From: Chloroflexota bacterium
GTDB taxonomy: Bacteria > Chloroflexota > Dehalococcoidia > UBA2979
NCBI GenBank assembly: GCA_009843585.1
Contig: VYDC01000230.1
Location: forward strand, 1 to 21,803
Length of the DNA: 21,803 nucleotides
Direction: 5' to 3'
Both the position numbers and the translations under genes were made by a program. The notes under the pieces were generated by a model. The model was given only the letters and a program-made list of their open reading frames with translations. It was not told the origin of the DNA and did no database searches. The number at the start of each line of letters is the position of its first letter. The first letter of the stretch is position 1. Below, one piece after another: positions 6,905 to 13,476 of the stretch.

Positions 6905-7999
6905 GCCGTTGACGAAGCAGTAGTCGAGCTTCTCGACCTGCCGCTCGCCGGCCCGGCCCTGCATCTGCAGCACCGACTCCGTGACGTGCGACATCCCGCC
7001 GGCCACCATCGGCTGCCCGTAGGAGAGCTGGCCGCCGTGCGTGTTGACCGGCAGCTCGCCCCTGTAGGTGATGTCGGTGCTCTCGACGAAGGCGCCGGCC
7101 TCGCCCTTCGGCACGAAGCCGGCGTCCTCGAGCGAGATGAGCACGGTGATGGTGTAGCAGTCGTAGAGCGAGACCATGTCCATGTCCCGCGGCCCCAGGC
7201 CCGCCATCTCGAAGGCGCGGCGCGCCGAGATCGCGACCGGCGAGGTCGTCAGGGACGACGCCCCGCCGAGCGTGTAGTGATCGACCGCCATCCCCGAGCC
7301 CAGGAGATAGACCGGCTCCTGCGGCCCCGACCGGGCGCGGGAGGCGGAGGTCATCAGCACCGCCTCGGCCCCCCCGGTGGGCATCACGCACTCGAGCAGC
7401 CGCAGCGGCGTGGAGATCATCCGCGAGGTGACGACGTCCTCGACGGTCAGGGGGATGCCCCGGAAGATCGCGTCGGGGTGGCCGTGGGCGTTCTCGCGCT
7501 GCTGCACCGCCACGGCGGCGCGCTGCTCGTCGGTGAGTCCGTACTCGTGCGCGTAGCGGTTCGCGATCATCGCGTACCAGCCCGTCGCCCCCGAGGCCGG
7601 GCCGAACGGGGCGTCGAACTGCTCGCGGAGGCGGCTCCCGCCGTCGGCCGGCATGTCGCCGCCGGGCGCGAGTCCGCCGATCACCACCAGGACGTTCTTC
7701 GCGAGCCCCGCGTCGAGGGCCATCGCGGCGAGGGTGACGGAGGTCGTCCCGGTCGCCCCCTCCATCACGACGCCGTGCGACCAGGTGGGCCGGAGCCCCA
7801 GATACTCGGCGAGCGCCGTCGGGGTCTCGCCGGGCATCTGCGTGATCAGCCCGTCGATGTCCACGCGCCGGAGGCCGGCGTCGCGCACTGCCTTGATCCC
7901 GGCCTCGGCGGCGACGCCGATGCCCGAGCGGTGCGGCATCCGCCGCTCCGGCTTCACCGATCCGACGCCGATGATCGCCGCCGTGCCGCGCAGGCCCAT
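6902..7999 (-). CDS. Thiolase-like (SCP-2/Ltp2-type) protein with in-frame TGA; reading continues to 6848
   Basis: A 365-aa thiolase-fold protein up to TGA 6904-6902, opening MGLRGTAAIIGVG; ATG 7999 has GGGAG about 8 nt upstream. The usual N-terminal catalytic cysteine is absent: the nucleophile region reads MEGATGTTS (79-87), with glycine at the Cys position, as in lipid-transfer-type homologues that are not classical thiolases. The segment SLYDCYTITVLISLEDAGF and the late NTHGGQLSYGQP block are typical of the family. The stop falls right after CFVNG, inside the G-x-G-G motif, and the same frame continues GGFLSEMCSLVLGKDPS to TAG 6850-6848, giving a 383-residue protein if TGA is read. Next to DUF35 and crotonase genes, a retro-aldol or Claisen-type C-C cleavage of an acyl-CoA side chain is my inference. 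Could be a selenoprotein, readthrough product, nonsense allele or sequencing error. Confidence 0.88.
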   Translation of the reverse strand: MGLRGTAAIIGVGSVKPERRMPHRSGIGVAAEAGIKAVRDAGLRRVDIDGLITQMPGETPTALAEYLGLRPTWSHGVVMEGATGTTSVTLAAMALDAGLAKNVLVVIGGLAPGGDMPADGGSRLREQFDAPFGPASGATGWYAMIANRYAHEYGLTDEQRAAVAVQQRENAHGHPDAIFRGIPLTVEDVVTSRMISTPLRLLECVMPTGGAEAVLMTSASRARSGPQEPVYLLGSGMAVDHYTLGGASSLTTSPVAISARRAFEMAGLGPRDMDMVSLYDCYTITVLISLEDAGFVPKGEAGAFVESTDITYRGELPVNTHGGQLSYGQPMVAGGMSHVTESVLQMQGRAGERQVEKLDYCFVNG

Positions 8000-8041
8000 C
8001 GCGCGCTCCCACCAGGAGCCGCCGCAGGCGGTCCCGCCGGA

Positions 8042-8071
8042 ATCCTCGCCGTGGCCGGCCGCCGCTGTCAA
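8042..8071 (-). promoter_or_regulatory. Candidate sigma-70-type promoter for the thiolase/DUF35/DsrE/crotonase cluster
   Basis: On the minus strand a perfect TTGACA (8071-8066) is followed after 18 nt by GAGGAT (8047-8042), which keeps the key A and final T of a -10 box. Transcription would start near 8035, leaving about 36 nt before ATG 7999. A perfect -35 is notable in DNA this GC-rich. Prediction from sequence only. Confidence 0.45.
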
Positions 8072-8111
8072 GGAGCGGGGAGGACCCCCCGCAGAGCCGC
8101 GAGCCCGCCCG

Positions 8112-8141
8112 GTGGCAGCGCCCGTGCGGAGGCGCTACGGT
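8112..8141 (+). promoter_or_regulatory. Candidate promoter for the first alpha/beta hydrolase gene
   Basis: GTGGCA (8112-8117, four of six matches to TTGACA) and TACGGT (8136-8141) are separated by 18 nt, about 32 nt upstream of ATG 8173. A similar GCTATAGT stands at 9381-9388, at the same distance from the second hydrolase. With the minus-strand element at 8042-8071 this forms a back-to-back promoter region. Weak consensus match. Confidence 0.3.
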
Positions 8142-8172
8142 GCGGGCGGCTCGAACCGGGCGGGAGACGCTC

Positions 8173-8952
8173 ATGCGGGGCTACGTGGACTTCCGGTGGG
8201 GGCAGGCGCACTACCGCGCCTCAGGCGAGAGCGGGCCCGCGCTCGTCCTGCTGCACGAGTCGCCGCAGTCCTCGGACATCCTCAAGTGGACGCTCCCCCA
8301 CCTCGGCCGGCACCTGCGCGCGTACGCCTTCGACACGCCGGGCTACGGTCTCTCGGACCCGCCGCCCGAGGCGCAGGAGATTCCCGTCTACGCGGAGGCG
8401 CTGCTTGAGGCCATCGACGCGCTCGGCCTCGACCGGTTCGCCCTCTTCGGCTCGCACACGGGGGCGTCGATCGCCCTGCGCATCGCGCTCGAGGCGCCGG
8501 ATCGCGTCTCGCACCTGATCTTCCAGGGGCTCCCGGCCTACTCCCCCGAGAAGCGGCGGGCGCGGCTCGAGTCGTGGGCGCCCCCGCTCGAGCTGGCCGC
8601 GGACGGCTCGCACTTCCAGTACGCGTGGGACCGGTTCCGCCGCATCTGGTGGGGCGAGCCCTCGCTCGAGCTGCTGACGCTCGCCGTCGTCAACATGGTC
8701 GGCAACCACGAGCGCTACCACTGGGCCTACAACGCGGCCTTCCGCTACGACCCGGTCCCCGACCTGCCGAAGCTCGGATGCCCCGCGCTCTTCCTCACCC
8801 CGGAGCACGACCTGCTCGCCGAGGAGGATCAGCGAGCCTCAGAGCTCGTCCCGGACGGCCGCCTCGTGCTCGTGGAGGGTGTCGGCGGCCAGCTCTACGC
8901 GCGCGAGCCCGAGCGCTTCGCGCGCGACGTGGTCGCCTTCGTCACGGCGTAG
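8173..8952 (+). CDS. Alpha/beta-hydrolase-fold protein lacking the catalytic serine and histidine
   Basis: A 259-aa protein with a clear alpha/beta-hydrolase fold: VLLHESPQSS (25-34) at the oxyanion-hole position, FDTPGYGLSDPP (53-64), the nucleophile elbow and a C-terminal strand leading to REPERFARDVVAF. The elbow reads LFGSHTGAS, so the nucleophile position of G-x-S-x-G is His95. Where the catalytic histidine is expected (usually GxGH), the sequence is GVGG (G239). An acidic residue is present in TPEHDLLAE. Classical serine-hydrolase chemistry is therefore unlikely; a binding role or a different mechanism is possible. ATG 8173 follows GGGAG by about 8 nt. The gene is divergent from the thiolase cluster and is a paralogue of the gene at 9416, with which it shares the DTPGYGxS block. 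Confidence 0.88.
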   Translation: MRGYVDFRWGQAHYRASGESGPALVLLHESPQSSDILKWTLPHLGRHLRAYAFDTPGYGLSDPPPEAQEIPVYAEALLEAIDALGLDRFALFGSHTGASIALRIALEAPDRVSHLIFQGLPAYSPEKRRARLESWAPPLELAADGSHFQYAWDRFRRIWWGEPSLELLTLAVVNMVGNHERYHWAYNAAFRYDPVPDLPKLGCPALFLTPEHDLLAEEDQRASELVPDGRLVLVEGVGGQLYAREPERFARDVVAFVTA

Positions 8953-8954
8953 CC

Positions 8955-8974
8955 GGCGGCGGCCCGCAGCCGCC
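8955..8974. terminator. Hairpin between convergent hydrolase and NIPSNAP genes
   Basis: The 28-bp convergent gap contains a 6-bp stem, GGCGGC (8955-8960) with GCCGCC (8969-8974), and an 8-nt loop. The position suggests bidirectional termination, but no T-run follows. Confidence 0.33.
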
Positions 8975-8980
8975 CGGGCG

Positions 8981-9307
8981 CTATCGGAGTGGCGAGAAGT
9001 CGGTCGGCTGCAGGAAGTCCGAGCGCGTGCGCACGGTGAGCGGGCCGTCCTTCTCCGACTCCCTCACCGCCTCCGCCCACTCCGGGTCGGTGCGGAACGC
9101 CGCGAAGCGGGTCGAGCGATCCGCCAGATCTTCGAACTGCAGCATGTAGACGAGTTGGTTCGTCCAGCCGCCGTGCGCGTACGTCCAGAAGCCGACCGGC
9201 GTGATGCCGTGCCTCTCCCAGATCGCCAGCGTCTTGTCCCGGAAGCGCGCCTGCAGCGCACGCATCTTCCCCGGCACAGCCTCATACGTACGGAGTTCGT
9301 AGATCAC
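8981..9307 (-). CDS. NIPSNAP family protein
   Basis: A 108-aa single-domain protein of the NIPSNAP family (ferredoxin-like alpha+beta barrel, related to dimeric antibiotic-monooxygenase-like folds). The diagnostic start is VIYELRTYEAVPGKMRAL; then come WERHGITPVGFWT, the NQLVYMLQFEDLADR strand-turn and the FRTDPEWAEA helix, all at typical positions for a roughly 105-aa bacterial member. The biochemical role of these proteins is not established; in bacteria they often sit beside catabolic genes, as here. The start is GTG 9307, preceded by GAAGGGGG at about 11 nt. It is convergent with the hydrolase at 8173 and divergent from the one at 9416. No signal peptide. Confidence 0.92.
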   Translation of the reverse strand: MIYELRTYEAVPGKMRALQARFRDKTLAIWERHGITPVGFWTYAHGGWTNQLVYMLQFEDLADRSTRFAAFRTDPEWAEAVRESEKDGPLTVRTRSDFLQPTDFSPLR

Positions 9308-9331
9308 CGCGCGGACGCCCCCTTCACCCCA

Positions 9332-9346
9332 GGCTCACCGTGAGCC
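9332..9346. promoter_or_regulatory. Perfect dyad in the divergent NIPSNAP/hydrolase promoter region
   Basis: GGCTCAC, one central C, then GTGAGCC form a perfect 7-bp inverted repeat. After one A/G mismatch, CCCC and GGGG on the flanks could extend it. It lies 25-39 bp upstream of the NIPSNAP start and about 70 bp upstream of the hydrolase. The size and symmetry suit a dimeric repressor operator, but it could equally act as an RNA hairpin. No regulator gene is in the window. Confidence 0.38.
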
Positions 9347-9403
9347 GGGGGGAGTGTAGCGCACGCCCGCGGGACGTCGGGCTATAGTCGCCCCGGGCGG
9401 GCG

Positions 9404-9410
9404 AGGAGGA
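9404..9410 (+). promoter_or_regulatory. Ribosome binding site deciding an ATC start
   Basis: AGGAGGA, a near-perfect Shine-Dalgarno sequence, ends 5 nt before the ATC codon at 9416. No ATG, GTG, TTG or CTG occurs in this frame between the upstream in-frame stop (9341-9343) and the conserved hydrolase N-terminus. A TATAGT at 9383-9388 could be its -10 element, though no convincing -35 is visible. Confidence 0.6.
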
Positions 9411-9415
9411 GCGCG

Positions 9416-10381
9416 ATCGCGTCGACACGCCGGGGCTTCGTCGACACGCCGGAGGGACAGCTCCACTACTACGAGGCGGGCTCCCCCGCGCTCCCGCCCC
9501 TGATCCTGCTGCACTCGACGCCGAACCCGCGGCTCTTCCATGCCGTGCTCCCGCTGCTCGCGGGCGGCCTGCACGCGATCGCGATGGACACGCCGGGATA
9601 CGGCGACTCGGCGAGGCCGCCCGTCCCCTACGACGGGGTGGCGGGATACGCCGCTCGCATCCCGCAGCTGCTCGACGGGCTCGGCATCGAGCGCGCCCAC
9701 CTCCTGGGGCACATGACGGGGGCGGTGATCGCCGCCGAGGCCGCCGCCGCCTTCCCCGGCCGGGTCGAGAGGCTCGCCCTGGTCGAGTTCCTGGACTGGG
9801 CCGGCGCGCGGGCCCAGAGCCAGGAGCACCACGTGCGCGTCCCCTACCGGCCGCCCGCACCCGACGGCGGCCACCTCGTCGCGCTGTGGGAGCGCTACCA
9901 CGACATGCTCGATCGCGTCCCGCCCGACGAGGCGCAGCGCCGCTTCCTCTCGGTCTTCCAGGGCGAGTACGGCACCGGCACGCCCGGGGACTCCCCGTCG
10001 AGCGGCGGCTTCGGACGGAGCGAGAGCACCGCCTCCTCCGGGCCCGGCGTCGACGCCTACGGCCCCGCGGGCTGGCCGGCGGCGGCGCCCTCAGCCATCG
10101 AGCGATACCCGACCTGGGAGCGCCTGCCCGCGATACGCGCGCGGACGCTCGTGCTCTGCGGCGACGCCGGCCGGCTCCGGTCGGGCGCCGATCCCCTCGC
10201 CGACCAGGCGCGCGTGGTGGAGGCGATACCCGATGCGCGCGCCGGCATCCTGCACGGCGTCGACCACTCCGCCCCCTTCCTCGCGCCCGACCTCTACGCC
10301 CACGCGCTCCTCGACTTCTTCCTCGACGCCGGCGCGCCGGAGGCCGGCGGGGACGGCGGCTCGCCCGACGGGGGATCGTGA
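9416..10381 (+). CDS. Alpha/beta-hydrolase-fold protein, apparent ATC start, Met at the nucleophile position
   Basis: A 321-aa reading if initiated at ATC 9416 just after AGGAGGA. Residues 7-69 (GFVDTPEGQLHYYEAG, LILLHSTPN, AMDTPGYGDSARPP) align with the N-terminus of the 8173 paralogue, so the coding region must begin near 9416. The first conventional codon, GTG 9545, would remove the first strands and the oxyanion loop. The nucleophile elbow is LLGHMTGAV, with Met100 where serine is expected; a candidate acid (LCGDAGRL) and the late histidine (GVDHSAP) remain. A Gly/Ser/Pro-rich insertion lies at about 183-215. The TGA overlaps the GTG of the NmrA-like gene. Substrate unknown; loss of the serine argues against ordinary esterase activity. 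Confidence 0.83.
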   Translation: MASTRRGFVDTPEGQLHYYEAGSPALPPLILLHSTPNPRLFHAVLPLLAGGLHAIAMDTPGYGDSARPPVPYDGVAGYAARIPQLLDGLGIERAHLLGHMTGAVIAAEAAAAFPGRVERLALVEFLDWAGARAQSQEHHVRVPYRPPAPDGGHLVALWERYHDMLDRVPPDEAQRRFLSVFQGEYGTGTPGDSPSSGGFGRSESTASSGPGVDAYGPAGWPAAAPSAIERYPTWERLPAIRARTLVLCGDAGRLRSGADPLADQARVVEAIPDARAGILHGVDHSAPFLAPDLYAHALLDFFLDAGAPEAGGDGGSPDGGS

Positions 10382-11274
10382 CCGCCCGCCCGCGCGGCGC
10401 CGGCGGGCGCGCGAAGACCGTGGTCGTCTTCGGCTCGACGGGCCGGCAGGGACGCGCCGTCTCGGGGGCGTTGCTCGCCGGCGGGTGGCGCGTGCGGGGG
10501 CTGACCCGCGATGCGGGCTCGGCGCGCGCGGGGGAGCTCGCCCGGGCCGGCGCCGAGATGGTCCCCGCCCCCGGCACCGCCGCCTCCCTCGAGGCGGCGA
10601 TGCGCGGCGCCTACGGCGTCTTCCTGATGCAGCCGTCCGGCATCGACCCCGGGGAGGAGCTGCGGGCGGTGCGCGCGGCCGCCGGGGCCGCCTCGGCCGC
10701 CGGCGTGCGTCACCTGGTCTACTCCTCCTCGGCGGGGGCGGCGCGCAGCGGCAGCGGCGTCGCGAACTACGAGGTGAAGTGGCGCGCCGCGCTGACCCTC
10801 GCCGAGGCCGGCCTCCCGCACACCGTCCTCCGGCCGGTGACCTTCATGGAGAACTACCTGCTCCGCCGCGCCCGCATCGAGGCGGGCGTGCTGGAGGGCC
10901 CCTTCGCCCCCGGCATGCGGCAGCAGCTCGTCGCCGTGCGCGACATCGGCACCGTCTCGGCCGAGCTCTTCGCGCGCCCCGAGGAGAGCAGGGGAGCCAC
11001 CCTCGATCTGGCGGGGGAGGAACTCCCGCTCGAGGCCGTCGCGGGCGTCTTCGCCCGCGCGCTCGGGCGGACGGTCCGCTACGCTCGGCGCGCCGACGAC
11101 ACCGTCGGCGACCGGGACCCGGAGCAGATGCGGGCGCTCCTTCGCTGGCGCGAGCGCGAGGGGCACCGGGTCGACGTGCCGGCGCTCCGGGCCCGCATGG
11201 ATGGCTGGGGCGTGTCGCTGACCACGCTCGGGGAGTGGATCCGCCTCTGCTGGCCCCGCCCCGCCGGCCGGGCG
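10378..11274 (+). CDS. NmrA-like NAD(P)-binding atypical short-chain dehydrogenase; 3' end undefined
   Basis: It starts at GTG 10378, overlapping the upstream TGA. After about 13 extra residues comes the Rossmann strand TVVVFGSTGRQGRAVSG with the GxxGxxG nucleotide loop (19-25). Later features are VFLMQPSGIDPGEELRA, HLVYSSSAGAA, the NYEVKW lysine region, LRPVTFMENYL and RQQLVAVRDIG, all typical NmrA/HSCARG family. These proteins bind NAD(P) and act as redox sensors or reductases. Similarity ends near TLGEWIRLCW (about residue 290), the normal family length, but no stop follows. The frame stays open to 12027 through a GC-only stretch and then as an out-of-frame shadow of the next gene. The end given here is only where family-like sequence stops. 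A deletion or assembly error at the junction is likely. Confidence 0.82.
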
Positions 11275-11360
11275 GGCGGAGGGGCGCCGCGGGGCGGAGC
11301 CCCGGCCCGCGGGCCCGCCCGCCCCGGGAGGCCAGGGGGCCCGCCCCCGGCCCCGGCCGT
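11252..11360. other. GC-only low-complexity junction with several short palindromes
   Basis: This stretch is almost purely G and C and lacks stop codons in all three plus-strand frames through about 11375. It contains GGGGC-GGA-GCCCC (11291-11303), the perfect 12-bp palindrome GGCCCGCGGGCC (11304-11315) and GGGGGC-CC-GCCCCC (11335-11348). It sits exactly where the NmrA gene should end and the next hydrolase should begin. It is hard to sequence and assemble, and missing bases are plausible. Confidence 0.6.
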
Positions 11361-11374
11361 GGGCCTGGGAGCGC

Positions 11375-12049
11375 GTGGTCGCGGCGCTCGAGCCGCGCGG
11401 CGTGGCGACCGTGGTCGTGGATCGCCGCCGCGCGGAGGCGCCCGACCAGCGCGTGATCGGCGACCTGCACGAGAACGCGCGGCTCGTGCGCGCGGCGCTC
11501 GACGCAACGCCCGGCCCCCTCGTGCTCGTCGGCCACTCGGCCGGCGGCCCGATCATCACGGAGGCCGCGGCGGGGCACCCGCGCGTCCGGCGCCTCGTCT
11601 ACCTCTGCGCCTCGATGCCCGACGAGGAGGGCGTCGACCCGGTGCTCCACCGCGAGCCGGCCTACCAGGCCGCGCTCCGGCCGCAGCCCGACGGGACCAC
11701 GACCATCGCTCCCGACGACGCGCGCGCGGCCTTCTACGCGGACTGCTCGGAGGAGGACGCGGCGTGGGCCGTCGCGCAGCTCACGCCGCAGGAGCGCCCC
11801 CCGGGGCCGCGTCAGCGGCCGGCCGGCGTCGCATGGCGCGACATCCCGGCGCTCTTCGTCGTGTGCGGGCGCGACCGCACGATCCGGCCGGACGCGCAGC
11901 GCGAGAACTCGCGCCAGGCCGAGTCGGTCGTGGAGTGGCCCGTCGGGCACTCTCCGTTCCTCAACCGGCCGGAGCTGGTCGCCGATCTCCTCGAGCGGCT
12001 CGCGCGCGAGGCCGGCGCGCCGCGTGACGGCGTCGCGGCACCGGGGTAG
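11375..12049 (+). CDS. Alpha/beta hydrolase, N-terminally truncated
   Basis: A 224-aa reading from GTG 11375 with an intact catalytic set, unlike its two neighbours: nucleophile elbow LVLVGHSAGGP, acid in VCGRDRTI and histidine in PVGHSPFLNRPE. It resembles the plant-methylesterase/EstC-like branch (LVYLCASMPDEEG block). The family's N-terminal strand and oxyanion motif (usually LVHGxxHGxWxW) is missing. In this frame only WAWERVVAALEPRG remains, and upstream lies the GC-only junction. GTG 11375 has only a weak GGGAG at 3-4 nt and is simply the first candidate start in this frame; the true start is probably lost. As it stands the enzyme would lack half of its oxyanion hole. It ends at TAG 12049, 45 bp before the molybdenum hydroxylase operon. 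Confidence 0.72.
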   Translation: MVAALEPRGVATVVVDRRRAEAPDQRVIGDLHENARLVRAALDATPGPLVLVGHSAGGPIITEAAAGHPRVRRLVYLCASMPDEEGVDPVLHREPAYQAALRPQPDGTTTIAPDDARAAFYADCSEEDAAWAVAQLTPQERPPGPRQRPAGVAWRDIPALFVVCGRDRTIRPDAQRENSRQAESVVEWPVGHSPFLNRPELVADLLERLAREAGAPRDGVAAPG

Positions 12050-12052
12050 GCT

Positions 12053-12079
12053 CGTGCCGGCGGGCCGGCCGCCGGCACG
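12053..12079 (+). promoter_or_regulatory. 11-bp perfect inverted repeat ahead of the molybdenum hydroxylase operon
   Basis: CGTGCCGGCGG (12053-12063) and CCGCCGGCACG (12069-12079) pair perfectly around a 5-nt loop. The repeat lies 4 nt after the hydrolase stop and only 3 nt before the AAGGGGG ribosome binding site of the FAD subunit. It could be a terminator for upstream transcription, a translation-limiting hairpin or an operator. There is no T-run. Confidence 0.45.
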
Positions 12080-12094
12080 CAGAAGGGGGCGCGG

Positions 12095-12982
12095 ATGCAG
12101 GATCTCAGGTACGCGCGTGCGTCGAGCGTCGCGGAGGCCGCGCGGCTACTCGCGGACGGCGGGCCGACGGCCCGCGTCCTCGCGGGAGGCACGGACGTGA
12201 TCGTCCAGGCGCGCGAGCGCACGCGCCAGATCACGCTCTTCGTCGACATCAAGGGCATCCCGGAGGCGGTCGACCTCCGAGCCGCGAACGGCGAGGGGCT
12301 CACCCTGGGCGCGGCGACCCCCTGCCACCAGATCTACGGCGACGCCGCCGTCACGAGCTCCTACCCCGCCCTGATCGACGCCGCCTCCCTCATCGGCGGG
12401 ACCGCGATCCAGGGCCGCGCGAGCTTCGGCGGCAACCTCTGCAACTCCTCGCCGGCCGCCGACGGCGTGCCGCCCCTGATCGCGCTCGGCGCCAGCGCCC
12501 TGATCGCCGGGCCGGGAGGCGAGCGCCGCGTGCCCGTCGCCCGCTTCACGACGGGCCCGGGCCAGAACGTGCTGGAGGAGGGCGAGTTCGTGGTCGCCCT
12601 GGAGGTGCCGGCTCCGGCGCCGGCGAGCGGCGCGCGCTTCCTCCGGTTCATCCCCCGCAACGAGATGGACATCGCCGTCGTCAACGTCGCCTCCTCCCTG
12701 CGCTTCGATGGCGGCGAGGTCGTCGAGGCGTGCGTCGTGGTCGGCGCCGCCGCGCCGACCGCGCTCGTCGTGGAGGCGGCGGGGGAGGCGCTCGTCGGGA
12801 GCCCTCTCTCGGAGGAGAGCATCGCCGCCGCCGCCGCCGCCGCGCGAGACGCGGTGCGGCCCATCGACGACATGCGCGGCTCCATCAGGCAGAGACGGCA
12901 CCTGGCCGGCGTCCTGACGGAGCGCACGCTGAGGGACGCGGCGCGCCGCGCCCGGGGCGAGGAGGTCGTGAGCCACCCATGA
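12095..12982 (+). CDS. Molybdenum hydroxylase FAD-binding medium subunit (CoxM/XdhB-like)
   Basis: A 295-aa FAD subunit of the xanthine dehydrogenase family. It passes electrons from the 2Fe-2S subunit to the final acceptor in the cytoplasmic alpha-beta-gamma enzyme. The two flavin-binding loops are visible: LAGGTDVI (29-36) and SFGGNLCNSSPAADG (109-123), the latter the diagnostic GGNLxxxSPAAD motif. The C-terminal CO-dehydrogenase-flavoprotein domain begins around FLRFIPRNEMDIAVVN, and RQRRHLAGVLTERTL closes the protein as in homologues. ATG 12095 has AAGGGGG about 5 nt upstream. Its TGA overlaps the ATG of the iron-sulfur subunit, so production of the two is coupled. The operon order medium-small-large is common for this family. 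Confidence 0.95.
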   Translation: MQDLRYARASSVAEAARLLADGGPTARVLAGGTDVIVQARERTRQITLFVDIKGIPEAVDLRAANGEGLTLGAATPCHQIYGDAAVTSSYPALIDAASLIGGTAIQGRASFGGNLCNSSPAADGVPPLIALGASALIAGPGGERRVPVARFTTGPGQNVLEEGEFVVALEVPAPAPASGARFLRFIPRNEMDIAVVNVASSLRFDGGEVVEACVVVGAAAPTALVVEAAGEALVGSPLSEESIAAAAAAARDAVRPIDDMRGSIRQRRHLAGVLTERTLRDAARRARGEEVVSHP

Positions 12983-13464
12983 GCAGCCGCATCATCATCT
13001 CAACCGAGATCAACGGCGAGCCCGCCGAGTTCCTCTCAGACGAGCGCGACTCGCTGCTCGAGGCGCTGCGGGATCGGCTCGGCCTGATGGGGACCAAGGA
13101 GGGATGCAACAACGGGAACTGCGGCGCGTGCGCCGTGCTGCTCGACGGCCGCCTCGTCAACGCCTGCCTGGTGATGGCCGCGGAGGTGGAGGGCTCGCAG
13201 GTGACCACCGTCGAGGGGCTCGCGGAGCAGGATCGGCTGATCCCGGTGCAGGAGACCTTCCTGGAGCGCGGCGCGCTGCAGTGCGGCATCTGCACGCCGG
13301 GCTTCCTGGTCGCGGCGCACGCCCTCCTTCAGGAGCATCCGCGCCCCACCGAGGAGCAGGTGCGCTACTGGCTCGCCGGCAACCTCTGCCGCTGCACCGG
13401 CTACGATAAAATCATCACCGCCGTACTGGACGCCGCCGAGAGGGCCGACGCCCCCTCGGGCTAG
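12979..13464 (+). CDS. Molybdenum hydroxylase 2Fe-2S small subunit (CoxS/XdhC-like)
   Basis: A 161-aa subunit carrying two [2Fe-2S] clusters that relay electrons from the molybdenum centre to FAD. The N-terminal plant-ferredoxin-type cluster has C43, C48 and C51 in GCNNGNCGAC, with C63 in VNAC. The C-terminal helical-domain cluster has C102 and C105 in CGICTPGF and C137 and C139 in CRCTGY. Spacing and length are standard for the family. It starts at ATG 12979 in an ATGA overlap with the FAD subunit. A lysine at KEGC replaces no essential residue. Identification is certain; the substrate is set by the large subunit. Confidence 0.97.
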   Translation: MSSRIIISTEINGEPAEFLSDERDSLLEALRDRLGLMGTKEGCNNGNCGACAVLLDGRLVNACLVMAAEVEGSQVTTVEGLAEQDRLIPVQETFLERGALQCGICTPGFLVAAHALLQEHPRPTEEQVRYWLAGNLCRCTGYDKIITAVLDAAERADAPSG

Positions 13465-13476
13465 AGGTGAGCGAGC

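Noticed and set aside
5759..8518. A plus-strand open frame of about 919 codons across the thiolase/DUF35/DsrE genes
   Set aside because: Low-complexity composition and no recognisable motif, while the opposite strand encodes clear families with ribosome binding sites.
9540..9542. ATG as the start of the second hydrolase
   Set aside because: It is out of frame with the hydrolase reading and has no ribosome binding site.
11275..12027. Continuation of the NmrA frame to 12027 as a true fusion domain
   Set aside because: After about 11260 the translation is Pro/Gly/Arg/Ala repeats with no fold, while the overlapping frame from 11375 has an intact GHSAGG elbow and other hydrolase motifs.
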